In this document: in pieces, positions 1 to 6,885 of the stretch
Position numbering within the stretch: the stretch's first letter is position 1
Layout of the letters: each line of letters opens with the position of its first letter
NCBI RefSeq assembly: GCF_022712295.1
Contig: NZ_JALAGT010000147.1
Location: forward strand, 1 to 14,163
From: Galactobacter sp.
GTDB lineage: Bacteria > Actinomycetota > Actinomycetes > Actinomycetales > Micrococcaceae
Length of the DNA stretch: 14,163 nt
Reading direction: 5' to 3'
Position numbers and translations under genes: made by a program
Notes under the pieces: generated by a model
What the model saw: only the letters and a program-made list of their open reading frames with translations
Database searches by the model: none
Told to the model about the DNA's origin: nothing

Positions 1-24
1 CCTGTTGCGCGCCGGCGGGGGGCC

Positions 25-40
25 GGTTCCGCACGGAACC
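25..40 (-). terminator. Hairpin downstream of purL, possible terminator
   Basis: GGTTCC (25-30) and GGAACC (35-40) form a perfect 6-bp inverted repeat with a 4-nt loop, about 34 nt past the purL stop codon. On the minus strand it is followed by a C/G-rich run with no T tract, so it would be a non-canonical terminator of the kind common in high-GC actinobacteria. Nothing else is visible in the 73 nt beyond purL. Confidence 0.35.
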
Positions 41-73
41 GTACCACCGCCGTCGGGCAGTGAAATCGAAGGA

Positions 74-2395
74 TCAGCCGAAGTACTTCGGCAGCGTGGC
101 CGTGTTGGCCTCGCGGAGCTCCTCGACCGGCACGGAGAACAGGCCCTGGATCTCGAGGGCGCCTGCCTCGGCATCCACGATGCCCAGGCGGGACAACGGG
201 TAGCCGCGGACCTCGGCCATGGCCACGAAGCGCTCCTCCTCGGAACGAGGGACTGTCACGATGGCGCGACCCTGCGACTCGGAGAACAGCGCGGTGAAGG
301 CATCCACCCCATCGCGGTCCAGCAGCCGCTCCAGGTTCACGCGGGCGCCGACACCGTGGTGCAGAACCATCTCGGTCAATGCGGCAGCGAGGCCACCCTC
401 GGAGAGGTCGTGCGCGGCGTCGAACATGCCGGCACGGGACCCGGAGATGAGGATCTGGCCAAGCAATTTCTCCTGCTCCAGGTCCACCTTGGGGGGCAGA
501 CCGCCCAGGTGGCCACGCAGGTTGGCGAACTCGGAACCGTCCAGCTCGTCCAGCGTGGTGCCGAGCAGGTAGATGGCCTGGCCATCCTGCTTCTCGGTCC
601 AGCCGGACGGGGTGCGGCGGGCCACGTCGTCGAAGCGGCCGAGCACGCCCACCACGGGGGTGGGGTGGATCGGCGTGGTGCCGGTCTGGTTGTACAGGGA
701 AACGTTGCCGCCGGTCACCGGAACCTGCAGTGCGAGGCAGGCATCGGAGAGACCGTCGATGGCCTGCACGAACTGCCACATGACCTCGGGATCCTCAGGG
801 GAACCGAAGTTGAGGCAGTCGGTCACGGCCATGGGAACGGCACCGGTGGTGGTGACGTTGCGGTAGGACTCCGCCAACGCCAGCTGCGCCCCCGCGAAGG
901 GGTCAAGGTAGGCGTAACGACCGTTGGCGTCGGTGGAGAGGCCAACGCCCATGCCGGTGTTCTCGTCCACGCGGATCACGCCGGCGTCATCGGGCATGGC
1001 CAGTGCGGTGTTGCCGCCCACGTAGCGGTCGTACTGGGAGGTGATCCAGGACGTGTCAGCGAGATTGGGCTGAGCGATCAGATCAAGCAGAGCCGCGCGG
1101 AGTTCGTCGCCGGACTTCGGGAGATCCTGGCCGGCCTGCGAGGCGCGGAAGTGATCCGCCTGCACGGCGTCCTGGAAGGACGGGCGCTCGTAGGGACGGT
1201 CGTAGGTGGGGCCGTCGTGGGCCACGGACTTGGGGTCCACGTCCACGATGGTCTCGCCGTCCCAGGTGATGATCAGGCGACCGGTGTCCGTGACCGTTCC
1301 GAGCCACGAGTACTCGACTCCCCACTTCTCCATGGTGGCCTCGAAGGCTTCGGCCTTCTCAGGGGTGACCACTGCCATCATGCGTTCCTGCGACTCCGAC
1401 ATCAGGATCTCGCCGGGGGTCAGCGTGGGATCACGCAGCAGCACCGAGGTCAGCTCGACCTCCATGCCGCCCTCACCGTTGGAGGCCAGCTCCGAGGTGG
1501 CGCAGGAGATACCCGCGGCGCCTAGATCCTGGATGCCTTCGACGAGCTCGCCCTTGAACAGCTCGAGGCAGCACTCGATCAGCACCTTCTCGGAGAAGGG
1601 ATCACCCACCTGCACGGCCGGGCGCTTGGAGGGCTTGGAATCGTCGAACGACTCCGACGCCAGCACCGAGGCGCCGCCGATTCCGTCGCCACCCGTGCGG
1701 GCGCCGAAGAGCACCACGCGGTTGCCCACGCCGGAGGCGTTGGCCAGACGCAGGTCCTCGTGGCGCAGCACGCCGACGGCCAGGGCGTTGACCAGGGGAT
1801 TGGCCTGGTACACCGGGTCGAAGACGGTCTCGCCGCCGATGTTCGGCAGGCCGAGGGAGTTGCCGTAGCCGCCGATGCCGGCCACGATGCCGTGCACCAG
1901 CCGGGCGGTGTCAGGGTGGTCGATGGCGCCGAAACGCAGCGGATCCATGACCGCTACGGGGCGGGCACCCATCGAGATGATGTCGCGGACGATGCCGCCG
2001 ATGCCGGTCGCGGCACCCTGGTAGGGCTCAACGAAGGACGGGTGGTTGTGGGACTCGACCTTGAAGGTCACGGCCCAGCCGTCCCCCAGATCGGTGACGC
2101 CGGCGTTCTCGCCGATCCCGACCATGAGGTCCTTCTTCATGGTCTCGTCCACTTTGGCACCGAACTTCTTCAGGTGCACCTTGGAGGACTTGTAGGAGCA
2201 GTGTTCACTCCACATCACGGAGTACATGGCCAGCTCCGCCGCGGTGGGGCGGCGTCCGAGCAGTTCCACGACGCGGTCGTACTCGTCCTGCTTGAGGCCG
2301 AGCTCCGCCCAGGGCTGCTCCTCGCCGGGGGTGGCAGCGGCATGCTCCACCGTGTCGATGTTGAACTTCTTGGGCTCTGCGGTATTGGCGCTCAC
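74..2395 (-). CDS. purL: Phosphoribosylformylglycinamidine synthase subunit PurL
   Basis: Catalytic large subunit of FGAM synthase (773 aa), which converts FGAR plus glutamine-derived ammonia and ATP to FGAM in cytoplasmic purine synthesis. The length fits small PurL, which works with separate PurS and PurQ, rather than the ~1300-aa fused type. Visible motifs are the catalytic-histidine segment WSEHCSYKSS (His65), the metal/ATP segment ESHNHPSFVEP, GIGGIVRDIISMGARP, GAAGISCATSE and MSESQERMM, and a second AIRS-like half with GGNVSLYNQT and DLSEGGLAAAL. The start is GTG at 2395; it overlaps the purQ stop as GTGA and has GGAGG about 7 nt upstream inside the end of purQ, so the two are translationally coupled. 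It is the last gene of the purS-purQ-purL operon. Identification is very secure. Confidence 0.98.
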   Translation of the reverse strand: MSANTAEPKKFNIDTVEHAAATPGEEQPWAELGLKQDEYDRVVELLGRRPTAAELAMYSVMWSEHCSYKSSKVHLKKFGAKVDETMKKDLMVGIGENAGVTDLGDGWAVTFKVESHNHPSFVEPYQGAATGIGGIVRDIISMGARPVAVMDPLRFGAIDHPDTARLVHGIVAGIGGYGNSLGLPNIGGETVFDPVYQANPLVNALAVGVLRHEDLRLANASGVGNRVVLFGARTGGDGIGGASVLASESFDDSKPSKRPAVQVGDPFSEKVLIECCLELFKGELVEGIQDLGAAGISCATSELASNGEGGMEVELTSVLLRDPTLTPGEILMSESQERMMAVVTPEKAEAFEATMEKWGVEYSWLGTVTDTGRLIITWDGETIVDVDPKSVAHDGPTYDRPYERPSFQDAVQADHFRASQAGQDLPKSGDELRAALLDLIAQPNLADTSWITSQYDRYVGGNTALAMPDDAGVIRVDENTGMGVGLSTDANGRYAYLDPFAGAQLALAESYRNVTTTGAVPMAVTDCLNFGSPEDPEVMWQFVQAIDGLSDACLALQVPVTGGNVSLYNQTGTTPIHPTPVVGVLGRFDDVARRTPSGWTEKQDGQAIYLLGTTLDELDGSEFANLRGHLGGLPPKVDLEQEKLLGQILISGSRAGMFDAAHDLSEGGLAAALTEMVLHHGVGARVNLERLLDRDGVDAFTALFSESQGRAIVTVPRSEEERFVAMAEVRGYPLSRLGIVDAEAGALEIQGLFSVPVEELREANTATLPKYFG

Positions 2396-3150
2396 TTGCC
2401 GGCCTCCAGGACGTGCTTGATGAGGGAGGTGAAGAAGAACAGGCCGTCACGGCCGGTGTGCTCGGGGCCGAAGCCCAACTCCACGGCGTGCTCGGGGTGC
2501 GGCATGAGGCCCACCACGTTGCCGCGGGCGTTGGTGATGCCCGCGATGTTGTTGCGGGAGCCGTTGGGGTTCAGGCCCTCGTAGCGGAACACCACGCGGC
2601 CCTCCGCTTCGAGCTGCTCCAGAGTCGCGGCGTCCGCCACGTACTGGCCATCCTGGTTCTTCAACGGGATGGTGATGACCTGGCCGTCGCTGTACTTGTT
2701 GGTGAAGACCGTGGAGGTGTTCTCCACCTTCAGCTGCTGGTCGCGGCAGATGAAGTGCAGGTGGTCGTTCTTGATCATGGAACCGGGCAGCAGGTGCGAC
2801 TCGGTGAGGATCTGGAAGCCGTTGCAGATGCCGAGCACGGGAAGTGCGGCGTCGGAATTGGCGGCGTCGATGATCTTGTCCATCATCGGGGCGAAGCGGG
2901 AGATGGCGCCTGCTCGCAGGTAGTCACCATAGGAGAATCCGCCGGGGATGACCACGGCGTCCACGTCCTGCAGGTCGTCATCCGCGTGCCACAGGGAGAC
3001 GGGTTCTCCGCCGGCCAGGCGCACGGCGCGGGCCGCGTCGCGGTCGTCGAGCGTGCCGGGGAAGGTCACCACGCCCACGCGTATCCCGGAGTCGGGGTAG
3101 TTCTCGATGGAGTTGTCCACGAGGAAGGGAAATTCGGTGGTGCGGGGCAT
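2392..3150 (-). CDS. purQ: Phosphoribosylformylglycinamidine synthase glutaminase subunit PurQ
   Basis: Class I glutamine amidotransferase (252 aa) that supplies ammonia to PurL. The triad is visible: nucleophile Cys109 in LGICNGFQ, and His218 and Glu220 in MPHPEHAVE. The core begins GIRVGVVTFPGTLDDRDA and includes PGGFSYGDYLRAGAISRFAP. About 21 residues precede the conserved first strand, which makes it somewhat longer than the common ~225 aa. No better downstream ATG exists, and the ATG at 3150 has GAGGA just upstream within the purS 3' end, so I keep this start. It begins 2 nt after the purS stop and ends overlapping purL by 4 nt, consistent with one transcript and matched subunit synthesis. 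Confidence 0.97.
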   Translation of the reverse strand: MPRTTEFPFLVDNSIENYPDSGIRVGVVTFPGTLDDRDAARAVRLAGGEPVSLWHADDDLQDVDAVVIPGGFSYGDYLRAGAISRFAPMMDKIIDAANSDAALPVLGICNGFQILTESHLLPGSMIKNDHLHFICRDQQLKVENTSTVFTNKYSDGQVITIPLKNQDGQYVADAATLEQLEAEGRVVFRYEGLNPNGSRNNIAGITNARGNVVGLMPHPEHAVELGFGPEHTGRDGLFFFTSLIKHVLEAGK

Positions 3151-3152
3151 GC

Positions 3153-3407
3153 TCAGTCCTCGTCCACCACGGTCACGGCGACAACGTCCTCGATGACCGG
3201 GTTGGAGAGCATGGTGGCGGCTGCCTCACGGGCCTGCTCCAGGACGGCGTCGGTCACCTCGCCCTCCACGGACAGTTCGAAGCGCTTGCCCTGGCGGACC
3301 GCGTGGAACTCGGTGAATCCGAGGCGCGGCAGGGCGGAGGCAATGGCCTTGCCCTGCGGGTCGAGGATCTCTGGCTTGGGCATGACGTCGACGACGATCC
3401 GGGGCAT
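3153..3407 (-). CDS. purS: Phosphoribosylformylglycinamidine synthase subunit PurS
   Basis: Small structural subunit (84 aa) that bridges PurQ and PurL and is needed for ammonia transfer in the three-part FGAM synthase. It begins MPRIVVDVMPKPEILDPQGK and contains ALPRLGFTEFHAVRQGK and a C-terminal NPVIEDVVAV strand, all typical of PurS, which is usually 80-85 aa. An upstream GTG at 3530 would add 41 residues of low-complexity Arg/Pro/His sequence and lies at or before the likely transcription start, so it was rejected. The chosen ATG has only a weak Shine-Dalgarno (GAAAG, about 8 nt upstream). That same stretch can pair with the upstream leader, which suggests controlled initiation. First gene of the operon. 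Confidence 0.95.
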   Translation of the reverse strand: MPRIVVDVMPKPEILDPQGKAIASALPRLGFTEFHAVRQGKRFELSVEGEVTDAVLEQAREAAATMLSNPVIEDVVAVTVVDED

Positions 3408-3408
3408 G

Positions 3409-3479
3409 CGTGTCACTTTCGGTTCTGGTGAGGGTGCGTGGGGCGGCCTTGATCCAGTTGACCAGTTGGGAGTGACACG
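3409..3479 (-). promoter_or_regulatory. Long-range inverted repeat in the pur leader, abutting the purS start
   Basis: CGTGTCACT (3409-3417) and AGTGACACG (3471-3479) are perfectly complementary over 9 bp. In the minus-strand transcript the 3' arm covers the weak purS Shine-Dalgarno and ends one base before the AUG, so the stem would mask ribosome binding. The loop is about 53 nt and carries a direct repeat CCAGTTG at 3454-3460 and 3462-3468. A second small hairpin (CGCCG/CGGCG, 3497-3510) lies nearer the 5' end. I recognise no known riboswitch class here. A DNA operator with two distant half-sites is the alternative reading. Confidence 0.4.
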
Positions 3480-3530
3480 GTGATGATGCCGTCTCACGCC
3501 GGGTTCGGCGCTCCGCGAGCTTGCCCCCAC

Positions 3531-3536
3531 AGTCTA
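3531..3536 (-). promoter_or_regulatory. Candidate -10 element of the purSQL promoter
   Basis: On the minus strand the hexamer is TAGACT, matching the actinobacterial TAnnnT consensus. A start about 7 nt downstream (near 3524) would give a leader of about 115 nt before purS. No convincing -35 is seen at 17-18 nt spacing (the sequence there is AGTCAC or GAGTCA), so the call rests on the -10 and on position. Confidence 0.4.
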
Positions 3537-3603
3537 GCCGTTGTGGACTGCCGGTGACTCGAGAGGCGACCAGCGTCATATCCATCGCCGCTGCGGTGCC
3601 GGG

Positions 3604-3689
3604 GCAGGGCGATCGACCGCCCTGCTGCAACCTCCTGCAATCCCAGGAGTACGTCCCATCCAACGGAGCCTGAGTCCCCAGTCCAACGG
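3604..3689. promoter_or_regulatory. Repeat-rich control region between pur and the MFS symporter
   Basis: The gene-free span 3408-3886 (479 nt) holds both divergent promoters. Between them lie two perfect inverted repeats: GCAGGGCG/CGCCCTGC (3604-3611 and 3618-3625, 6-nt centre) and CTCCTG/CAGGAG (3632-3637 and 3644-3649, 6-nt centre). There is also a tandem 10-mer differing at one base (3621-3630 and 3631-3640), and a direct repeat TCCAACGG at 3659-3666 and 3682-3689, 23 bp apart. The last pair sits just upstream of the symporter -35 and could be activator sites. No ORF with a plausible start was found in the span. Confidence 0.4.
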
Positions 3690-3710
3690 CCTCACAGTGC
3701 CCGATCCGCG

Positions 3711-3739
3711 TTGATGAACGCTGTAATGGTGGTTACAGT
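3711..3739 (+). promoter_or_regulatory. Promoter of the MFS symporter
   Basis: TTGATG (3711-3716) and TACAGT (3734-3739) are separated by exactly 17 bp, giving a sigma-70-like promoter with a predicted start near 3746 and an untranslated leader of about 140 nt. The -35 matches TTGACA at four of six bases and the -10 fits TAnnnT. It is the best promoter match in the window. Confidence 0.55.
3721..3738. promoter_or_regulatory. Palindromic operator candidate overlapping the symporter -10
   Basis: CTGTAA (3721-3726) and TTACAG (3733-3738) are perfect inverted hexamers with a 6-bp centre. The right half lies on the -10, so a dimeric protein bound here would block the promoter. The 18-bp size with A/T-ending half-sites suits a repressor such as a GntR- or TetR-type protein, but no regulator gene is adjacent and its identity is unknown. 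Confidence 0.45.
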
Positions 3740-3797
3740 TGGGGCCGTCGTTGCCTGCGGAGGCCGGACAGCGGAAGCCGCTGGGTAGAGATGAAAC

Positions 3798-3851
3798 GAC
3801 CGCTTCGCGTGCGTCCCGGACACGTGAGCTCGAGATTCGGGCGAGGCGGTC
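3798..3851 (+). promoter_or_regulatory. Stem-loop in the symporter mRNA leader
   Basis: Bases 3798-3808 and 3841-3851 pair over 11 bp, with one G-U wobble at 3804/3845, closing a 32-nt loop. A smaller perfect hairpin, CAGCGG/CCGCTG with a 3-nt loop, lies at 3769-3783. Both fall between the predicted start of transcription and the ribosome site at 3873-3880. They may affect mRNA stability or expression; they match no riboswitch I know. Confidence 0.35.
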
Positions 3852-3886
3852 CGGAATGAACTTCACATCTAGTTGGAGGGCACGTC

Positions 3887-5290
3887 ATGAAGAAAAGCAG
3901 AACAGGGTCCACGCAGGACTCGGAAGAGATCACACGGGTTCCCAAATCCGTACTGCACAAGGCCATCGCGGCCTCCGCGATGGGTAACGCGGTCGAATGG
4001 TTCGACTACGGCGTCTACGCCATCGCCTCCACCTACATCGCTCACAACTTCTTCCCGGGGGACGCCGACAAGGCGACACTTGCGGTCATGGCGACGTTCG
4101 CCGTTTCCTTCTTGGTGAGGCCGTTGGGCGGAATGGTCCTGGGACCGTTGGGGGACAAGGTGGGGCGCAAGGTCGTCCTGGCCATGACCATCATCCTGAT
4201 GGCGGGATCCACGTTCTGCATCGGAATCCTGCCGACACATGCGGTGATCGGGTTCTGGGCCCCGACGGTGTTGATCCTGTTGAGGATGATCCAGGGCTTC
4301 TCCGCCGGCGGTGAGTACGGCGGTGCGGCGACCTTCATGGCCGAGTATGCACCTTCCAAGAAGCGCGGTTTCTACGGCAGCTTCCTGGAGACCGGGACCA
4401 TGGGCGGCTTCGCGTTGGGTTCGCTCGTGGTGCTGGTGATGAACCTCGCAGTGGGCTCGGACGCCATGTATGAATGGGGCTGGCGGATCCCGTTCCTCAT
4501 CGCCGGACCGCTTGGCCTCATCGGCATGTACCTGCGGTCCAAGCTGGAGGACACGCCACTGTACAAGGAGCAGGAGGCAGCGGCCGCTGCCGCGCAGTCG
4601 GAGTCCAAACGCAGCGTGTGGCGTGAACTCTTCACCCATTACCGGAAGCAGATGCTGATCATGGCCGGCCTGGTCATCGCCGTGAACGTGGTCAACTACA
4701 CGCTGCTGACCTACTCGCCCACCTACTTCGAGAAGAGCGTTGGCTTGGACCCCACACTGGTCCAGGTCGTGATGTTCATCGGTCAGTTCGCCCTCATGTG
4801 CTGCATCCCGGTCTTCGGTTGGATCTCCGACCACGTTCAACGCAAGAACATGTGGTTGTTCTCGTTGATCTCCCTGATCGTGCTCTCCATCCCGTTGTAC
4901 CTGCTGATGAGGGTCGGACTGGTCGGAACCATCATCGGGTTCTTCTTGGTTGGCCTGCTCTACTTGCCGCAGCTGGCCACGATCTCTGCGACGTTCCCTG
5001 CCTTCTTCCCCACGCATGTGCGGTATGCGGGATTCGCGATCACGTACAACGTGGCGACAGCGCTCTTTGGCGGTACGGCTCCGTACATCAACGATGCGAT
5101 CATCGACGGGACCGGCTTCACGCTGACGCCCGCCGTGTCCGTCATGGTCGCTTGCGCCATCGGATTGGTGGCTGCACTGTACATGAAGGACACCACGGGA
5201 GTTTCGATCAAGACCGACGCCATCGCCGTGGTGCCGGACGGTCAGAGGATTGCGGCTCCGGGCGAGGAGGCGGAAGCCGCCAAGTCCTGA
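3887..5290 (+). CDS. MFS transporter, MHS (metabolite:H+ symporter) family, ProP-like
   Basis: Integral inner-membrane proton symporter of 467 aa with about 12 membrane spans. Family marks are GNAVEWFDYGVY (33-44) in the first span, the MFS signature RPLGGMVLGPLGDKVGRK (78-95), RMIQGFSAGGEYGG (133-146), MAEYAPSKKRGFYGS, WGWRIPFLIAGPLGLIG, and a second-half start LLTYSPTYFEKSVG. These place it beside ProP (proline/betaine) and the shikimate, citrate and alpha-ketoglutarate symporters. The C-terminal coiled coil of E. coli ProP is absent; the tail is a short Ala/Glu-rich stretch, so osmosensing of that type is not implied. The substrate cannot be told from sequence. The ATG at 3887 has TTGGAGGG 6 nt upstream. 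It is a single-gene unit with its own promoter and operator-like palindrome, ended by a strong hairpin. Confidence 0.94.
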   Translation: MKKSRTGSTQDSEEITRVPKSVLHKAIAASAMGNAVEWFDYGVYAIASTYIAHNFFPGDADKATLAVMATFAVSFLVRPLGGMVLGPLGDKVGRKVVLAMTIILMAGSTFCIGILPTHAVIGFWAPTVLILLRMIQGFSAGGEYGGAATFMAEYAPSKKRGFYGSFLETGTMGGFALGSLVVLVMNLAVGSDAMYEWGWRIPFLIAGPLGLIGMYLRSKLEDTPLYKEQEAAAAAAQSESKRSVWRELFTHYRKQMLIMAGLVIAVNVVNYTLLTYSPTYFEKSVGLDPTLVQVVMFIGQFALMCCIPVFGWISDHVQRKNMWLFSLISLIVLSIPLYLLMRVGLVGTIIGFFLVGLLYLPQLATISATFPAFFPTHVRYAGFAITYNVATALFGGTAPYINDAIIDGTGFTLTPAVSVMVACAIGLVAALYMKDTTGVSIKTDAIAVVPDGQRIAAPGEEAEAAKS

Positions 5291-5305
5291 TCCGGACGGG
5301 TCGAA

Positions 5306-5352
5306 CACACAGCGGCCGGTGCCCGACGGCGTCGGGCCCCGGCCGCGGTGTG
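5306..5352. terminator. Bidirectional terminator between the symporter and gdhA
   Basis: A near-perfect 47-nt hairpin has 20 base pairs in three blocks: 5306-5310 with 5348-5352, 5312-5319 with 5339-5346, and 5321-5327 with 5331-5337. It has two single mismatches and a GGC loop. It lies 15 nt past the symporter stop and 40 nt past the gdhA stop of two convergent genes. A second, weaker hairpin follows at 5352-5369 (TTTC loop, one G-U pair). There is no T tract, but stem length and position make the call strong. Confidence 0.85.
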
Positions 5353-5392
5353 CGCAGCTTTCGCTGTGCGTGCTTCAGAGTGAGGCGAATGC

Positions 5393-6730
5393 TCAGATGA
5401 TCCCCTGGGCGATCATGGCGTCTGCCACCTTGGTGAAGCCTGCAACGTTGGCGCCGAAGACGTAGTCGTTCGGCTTGCCGTACTTCTCACCGGCCTCGAG
5501 GCAGGTCTTGTGGATGCCGATCATGACCTCGGTGAGGCGCTCGACGGTGTAGTCGAACGTCCAGGTGTCACGGGAAGCGTTCTGCTGCATCTCGAGTGCG
5601 GAGGTGGCCACACCACCGGCGTTGGCAGCCTTGCCGGGGCCGAAGAGGACCCCCGCGGACTGGAATGCTGCAACGGCCTCGGGGGTGCAGGGCATGTTGG
5701 CGCCCTCGGACACGGCCTTGACGCCGTTCTTGACGAGGGTCGCAGCGGCGTCGCCGTCGAGTTCGTTCTGGGTGGCGCACGGCAGCGCGATGTCTGCAGG
5801 CAGATCCCAGATGGAACCGGCGGTGACCAGGCGGGCCGAGGGGCGGGCTGTGACGTAATCAGCCACGCGGCCGCGACGCACCTCCTTGATCTCCTTGAGC
5901 AGATCCAGGTCAACACCGGCCTCGTCAACCACATAGCCGGAGGAGTCGGAGAAGGCCTGGACCTTGGCGCCCAGTTCCTGGGCCTTCTCGATGGCGTAGA
6001 TGGCCACGTTGCCCGAGCCGGAAACGGTGACCTTCATGCCCTCGAGGCTGCGTCCCGCGGTCTGGAGCATCTGCTCGGCGAAGATGACGGCACCGTAGCC
6101 CGTGGCCTCGGTGCGGGCCAGTGAGCCGCCCCAGGTCAGGCCCTTGCCGGTGAGGACGCCTGCCTCGAAGGAATTCGTGACGCGACGGTACTGGCCGAAG
6201 AGGTAGCCGATTTCGCGCCCGCCCACGCCGATGTCACCCGCGGGGACGTCGGTGTACTCGCCGATGTGCTTGGCGAGCTCGGTCATGAAGGCCTGACAGA
6301 AGCGCATGACCTCGGCATTGGATTTGCCGTGCGGGTCGAAGTCTGAGCCGCCCTTGCCGCCGCCGATGGGCAGGCCGGTCAGGGAGTTCTTGAAAATCTG
6401 CTCGAAGCCCAGGAACTTGATGATGCCGACGTTGACGCTGGGGTGGAAGCGCAGGCCACCCTTGTACGGTCCGAGGGCGGAGTTGTACTGCACGCGGAAA
6501 CCACGGTTGATGCGCACGTGTCCGGAGTCGTCCACCCACGGCACGCGGAAGATGATCTGGCGCTCCGGCTCGCAGAGGCGCTCGAGGACGCCGGCCTCGA
6601 CGTACTCGGGGCGGTCGGCGAGCACCGGGCCGAGGGACTCGAAGACCTCGCGGACGGCCTGGTGGAATTCCGGCTCGCCGGCGTTACGGCGTAGGACGTC
6701 CGAGTAGACGTGCTCCAGCTGTGGTTCCAA
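5393..6730 (-). CDS. gdhA: NADP-specific glutamate dehydrogenase
   Basis: Makes glutamate from 2-oxoglutarate, ammonium and NADPH in the cytoplasm. With the TTG start the protein is 445 aa, the normal hexameric GdhA size. Seen are substrate-site GPYKGGLRFHPSVN (Lys90), the catalytic Lys126 in LPIGGGKGGSDFDP, PAGDIGVGGREIGY, and the Rossmann segment VSGSGNVAIYAIEKA followed by SDSSG, which favours NADP(H). The TTG at 6730 has AAGGAGA just upstream (core GGAG with 5-nt spacing), and homology begins there. An ATG at 6832 would add 34 unsupported residues and has no ribosome site. The 155-bp divergent upstream region holds a leader inverted repeat CCGGAC/GTCCGG (6765-6783) and two AATATGG copies. 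It faces the symporter across a shared terminator. Confidence 0.96.
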   Translation of the reverse strand: MEPQLEHVYSDVLRRNAGEPEFHQAVREVFESLGPVLADRPEYVEAGVLERLCEPERQIIFRVPWVDDSGHVRINRGFRVQYNSALGPYKGGLRFHPSVNVGIIKFLGFEQIFKNSLTGLPIGGGKGGSDFDPHGKSNAEVMRFCQAFMTELAKHIGEYTDVPAGDIGVGGREIGYLFGQYRRVTNSFEAGVLTGKGLTWGGSLARTEATGYGAVIFAEQMLQTAGRSLEGMKVTVSGSGNVAIYAIEKAQELGAKVQAFSDSSGYVVDEAGVDLDLLKEIKEVRRGRVADYVTARPSARLVTAGSIWDLPADIALPCATQNELDGDAAATLVKNGVKAVSEGANMPCTPEAVAAFQSAGVLFGPGKAANAGGVATSALEMQQNASRDTWTFDYTVERLTEVMIGIHKTCLEAGEKYGKPNDYVFGANVAGFTKVADAMIAQGII

Positions 6731-6806
6731 GGGGTCTCCTTCAGGGAGGTGGAAAATGGACGGACCGGACGCGCGCGGTCCGGGCCCCATTGCACGGTGA
6801 TTGCGT

Positions 6807-6835
6807 CCATATTCACAGTAGGGGTCAACCATATT
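6807..6835 (-). repeat. Direct repeat AATATGG upstream of gdhA
   Basis: Reading the minus strand, AATATGG occurs at 6835-6829 and again at 6813-6807, a 22-bp period or two helical turns. A TTGACC and a TACTGT lie between or beside the copies, but no -35/-10 pair with normal spacing could be fixed. The spacing suggests regulator half-sites on one face of the helix controlling gdhA. The regulator is unknown; it does not look like the AmtR box known from Corynebacterium. Confidence 0.35.
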
Positions 6836-6848
6836 GCAAGCATGTTTC

Positions 6849-6879
6849 GTGACGTCGGTCGCATCACGGGGCCTAGTCT
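6849..6879 (+). promoter_or_regulatory. Promoter of a probably leaderless small gene
   Basis: TAGTCT (6874-6879) fits TAnnnT and ends 6 nt before the ATG at 6886, so transcription would start at or next to the A of the start codon. GTGACG (6849-6854) is a possible -35, with a long 19-bp spacer. The only ribosome-site-like sequence, CTGGAG, is too close to the ATG, which supports leaderless initiation. Confidence 0.4.
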
Positions 6880-6885
6880 GGAGTC

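Noticed and set aside
5..1525. 506-aa open frame on the plus strand, antisense to purL
   Set aside because: Gly/His/Val/Arg-rich translation with no recognisable domain; a typical GC-rich shadow of a confidently identified gene.
3408..3530. Upstream GTG start extending purS by 41 residues
   Set aside because: The added sequence is low-complexity, PurS homology begins at the ATG at 3407, and the GTG lies before the likely transcription start.
3869..5308. 479-aa open frame antisense to the MFS symporter
   Set aside because: Gly/Arg/His/Asp/Gln-rich composition typical of reverse-strand shadows; the sense frame has clear MFS motifs and a ribosome site.
6731..6832. ATG start extending gdhA by 34 residues
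   Set aside because: No ribosome site; homology and length fit the TTG at 6730, which has AAGGAGA close upstream.
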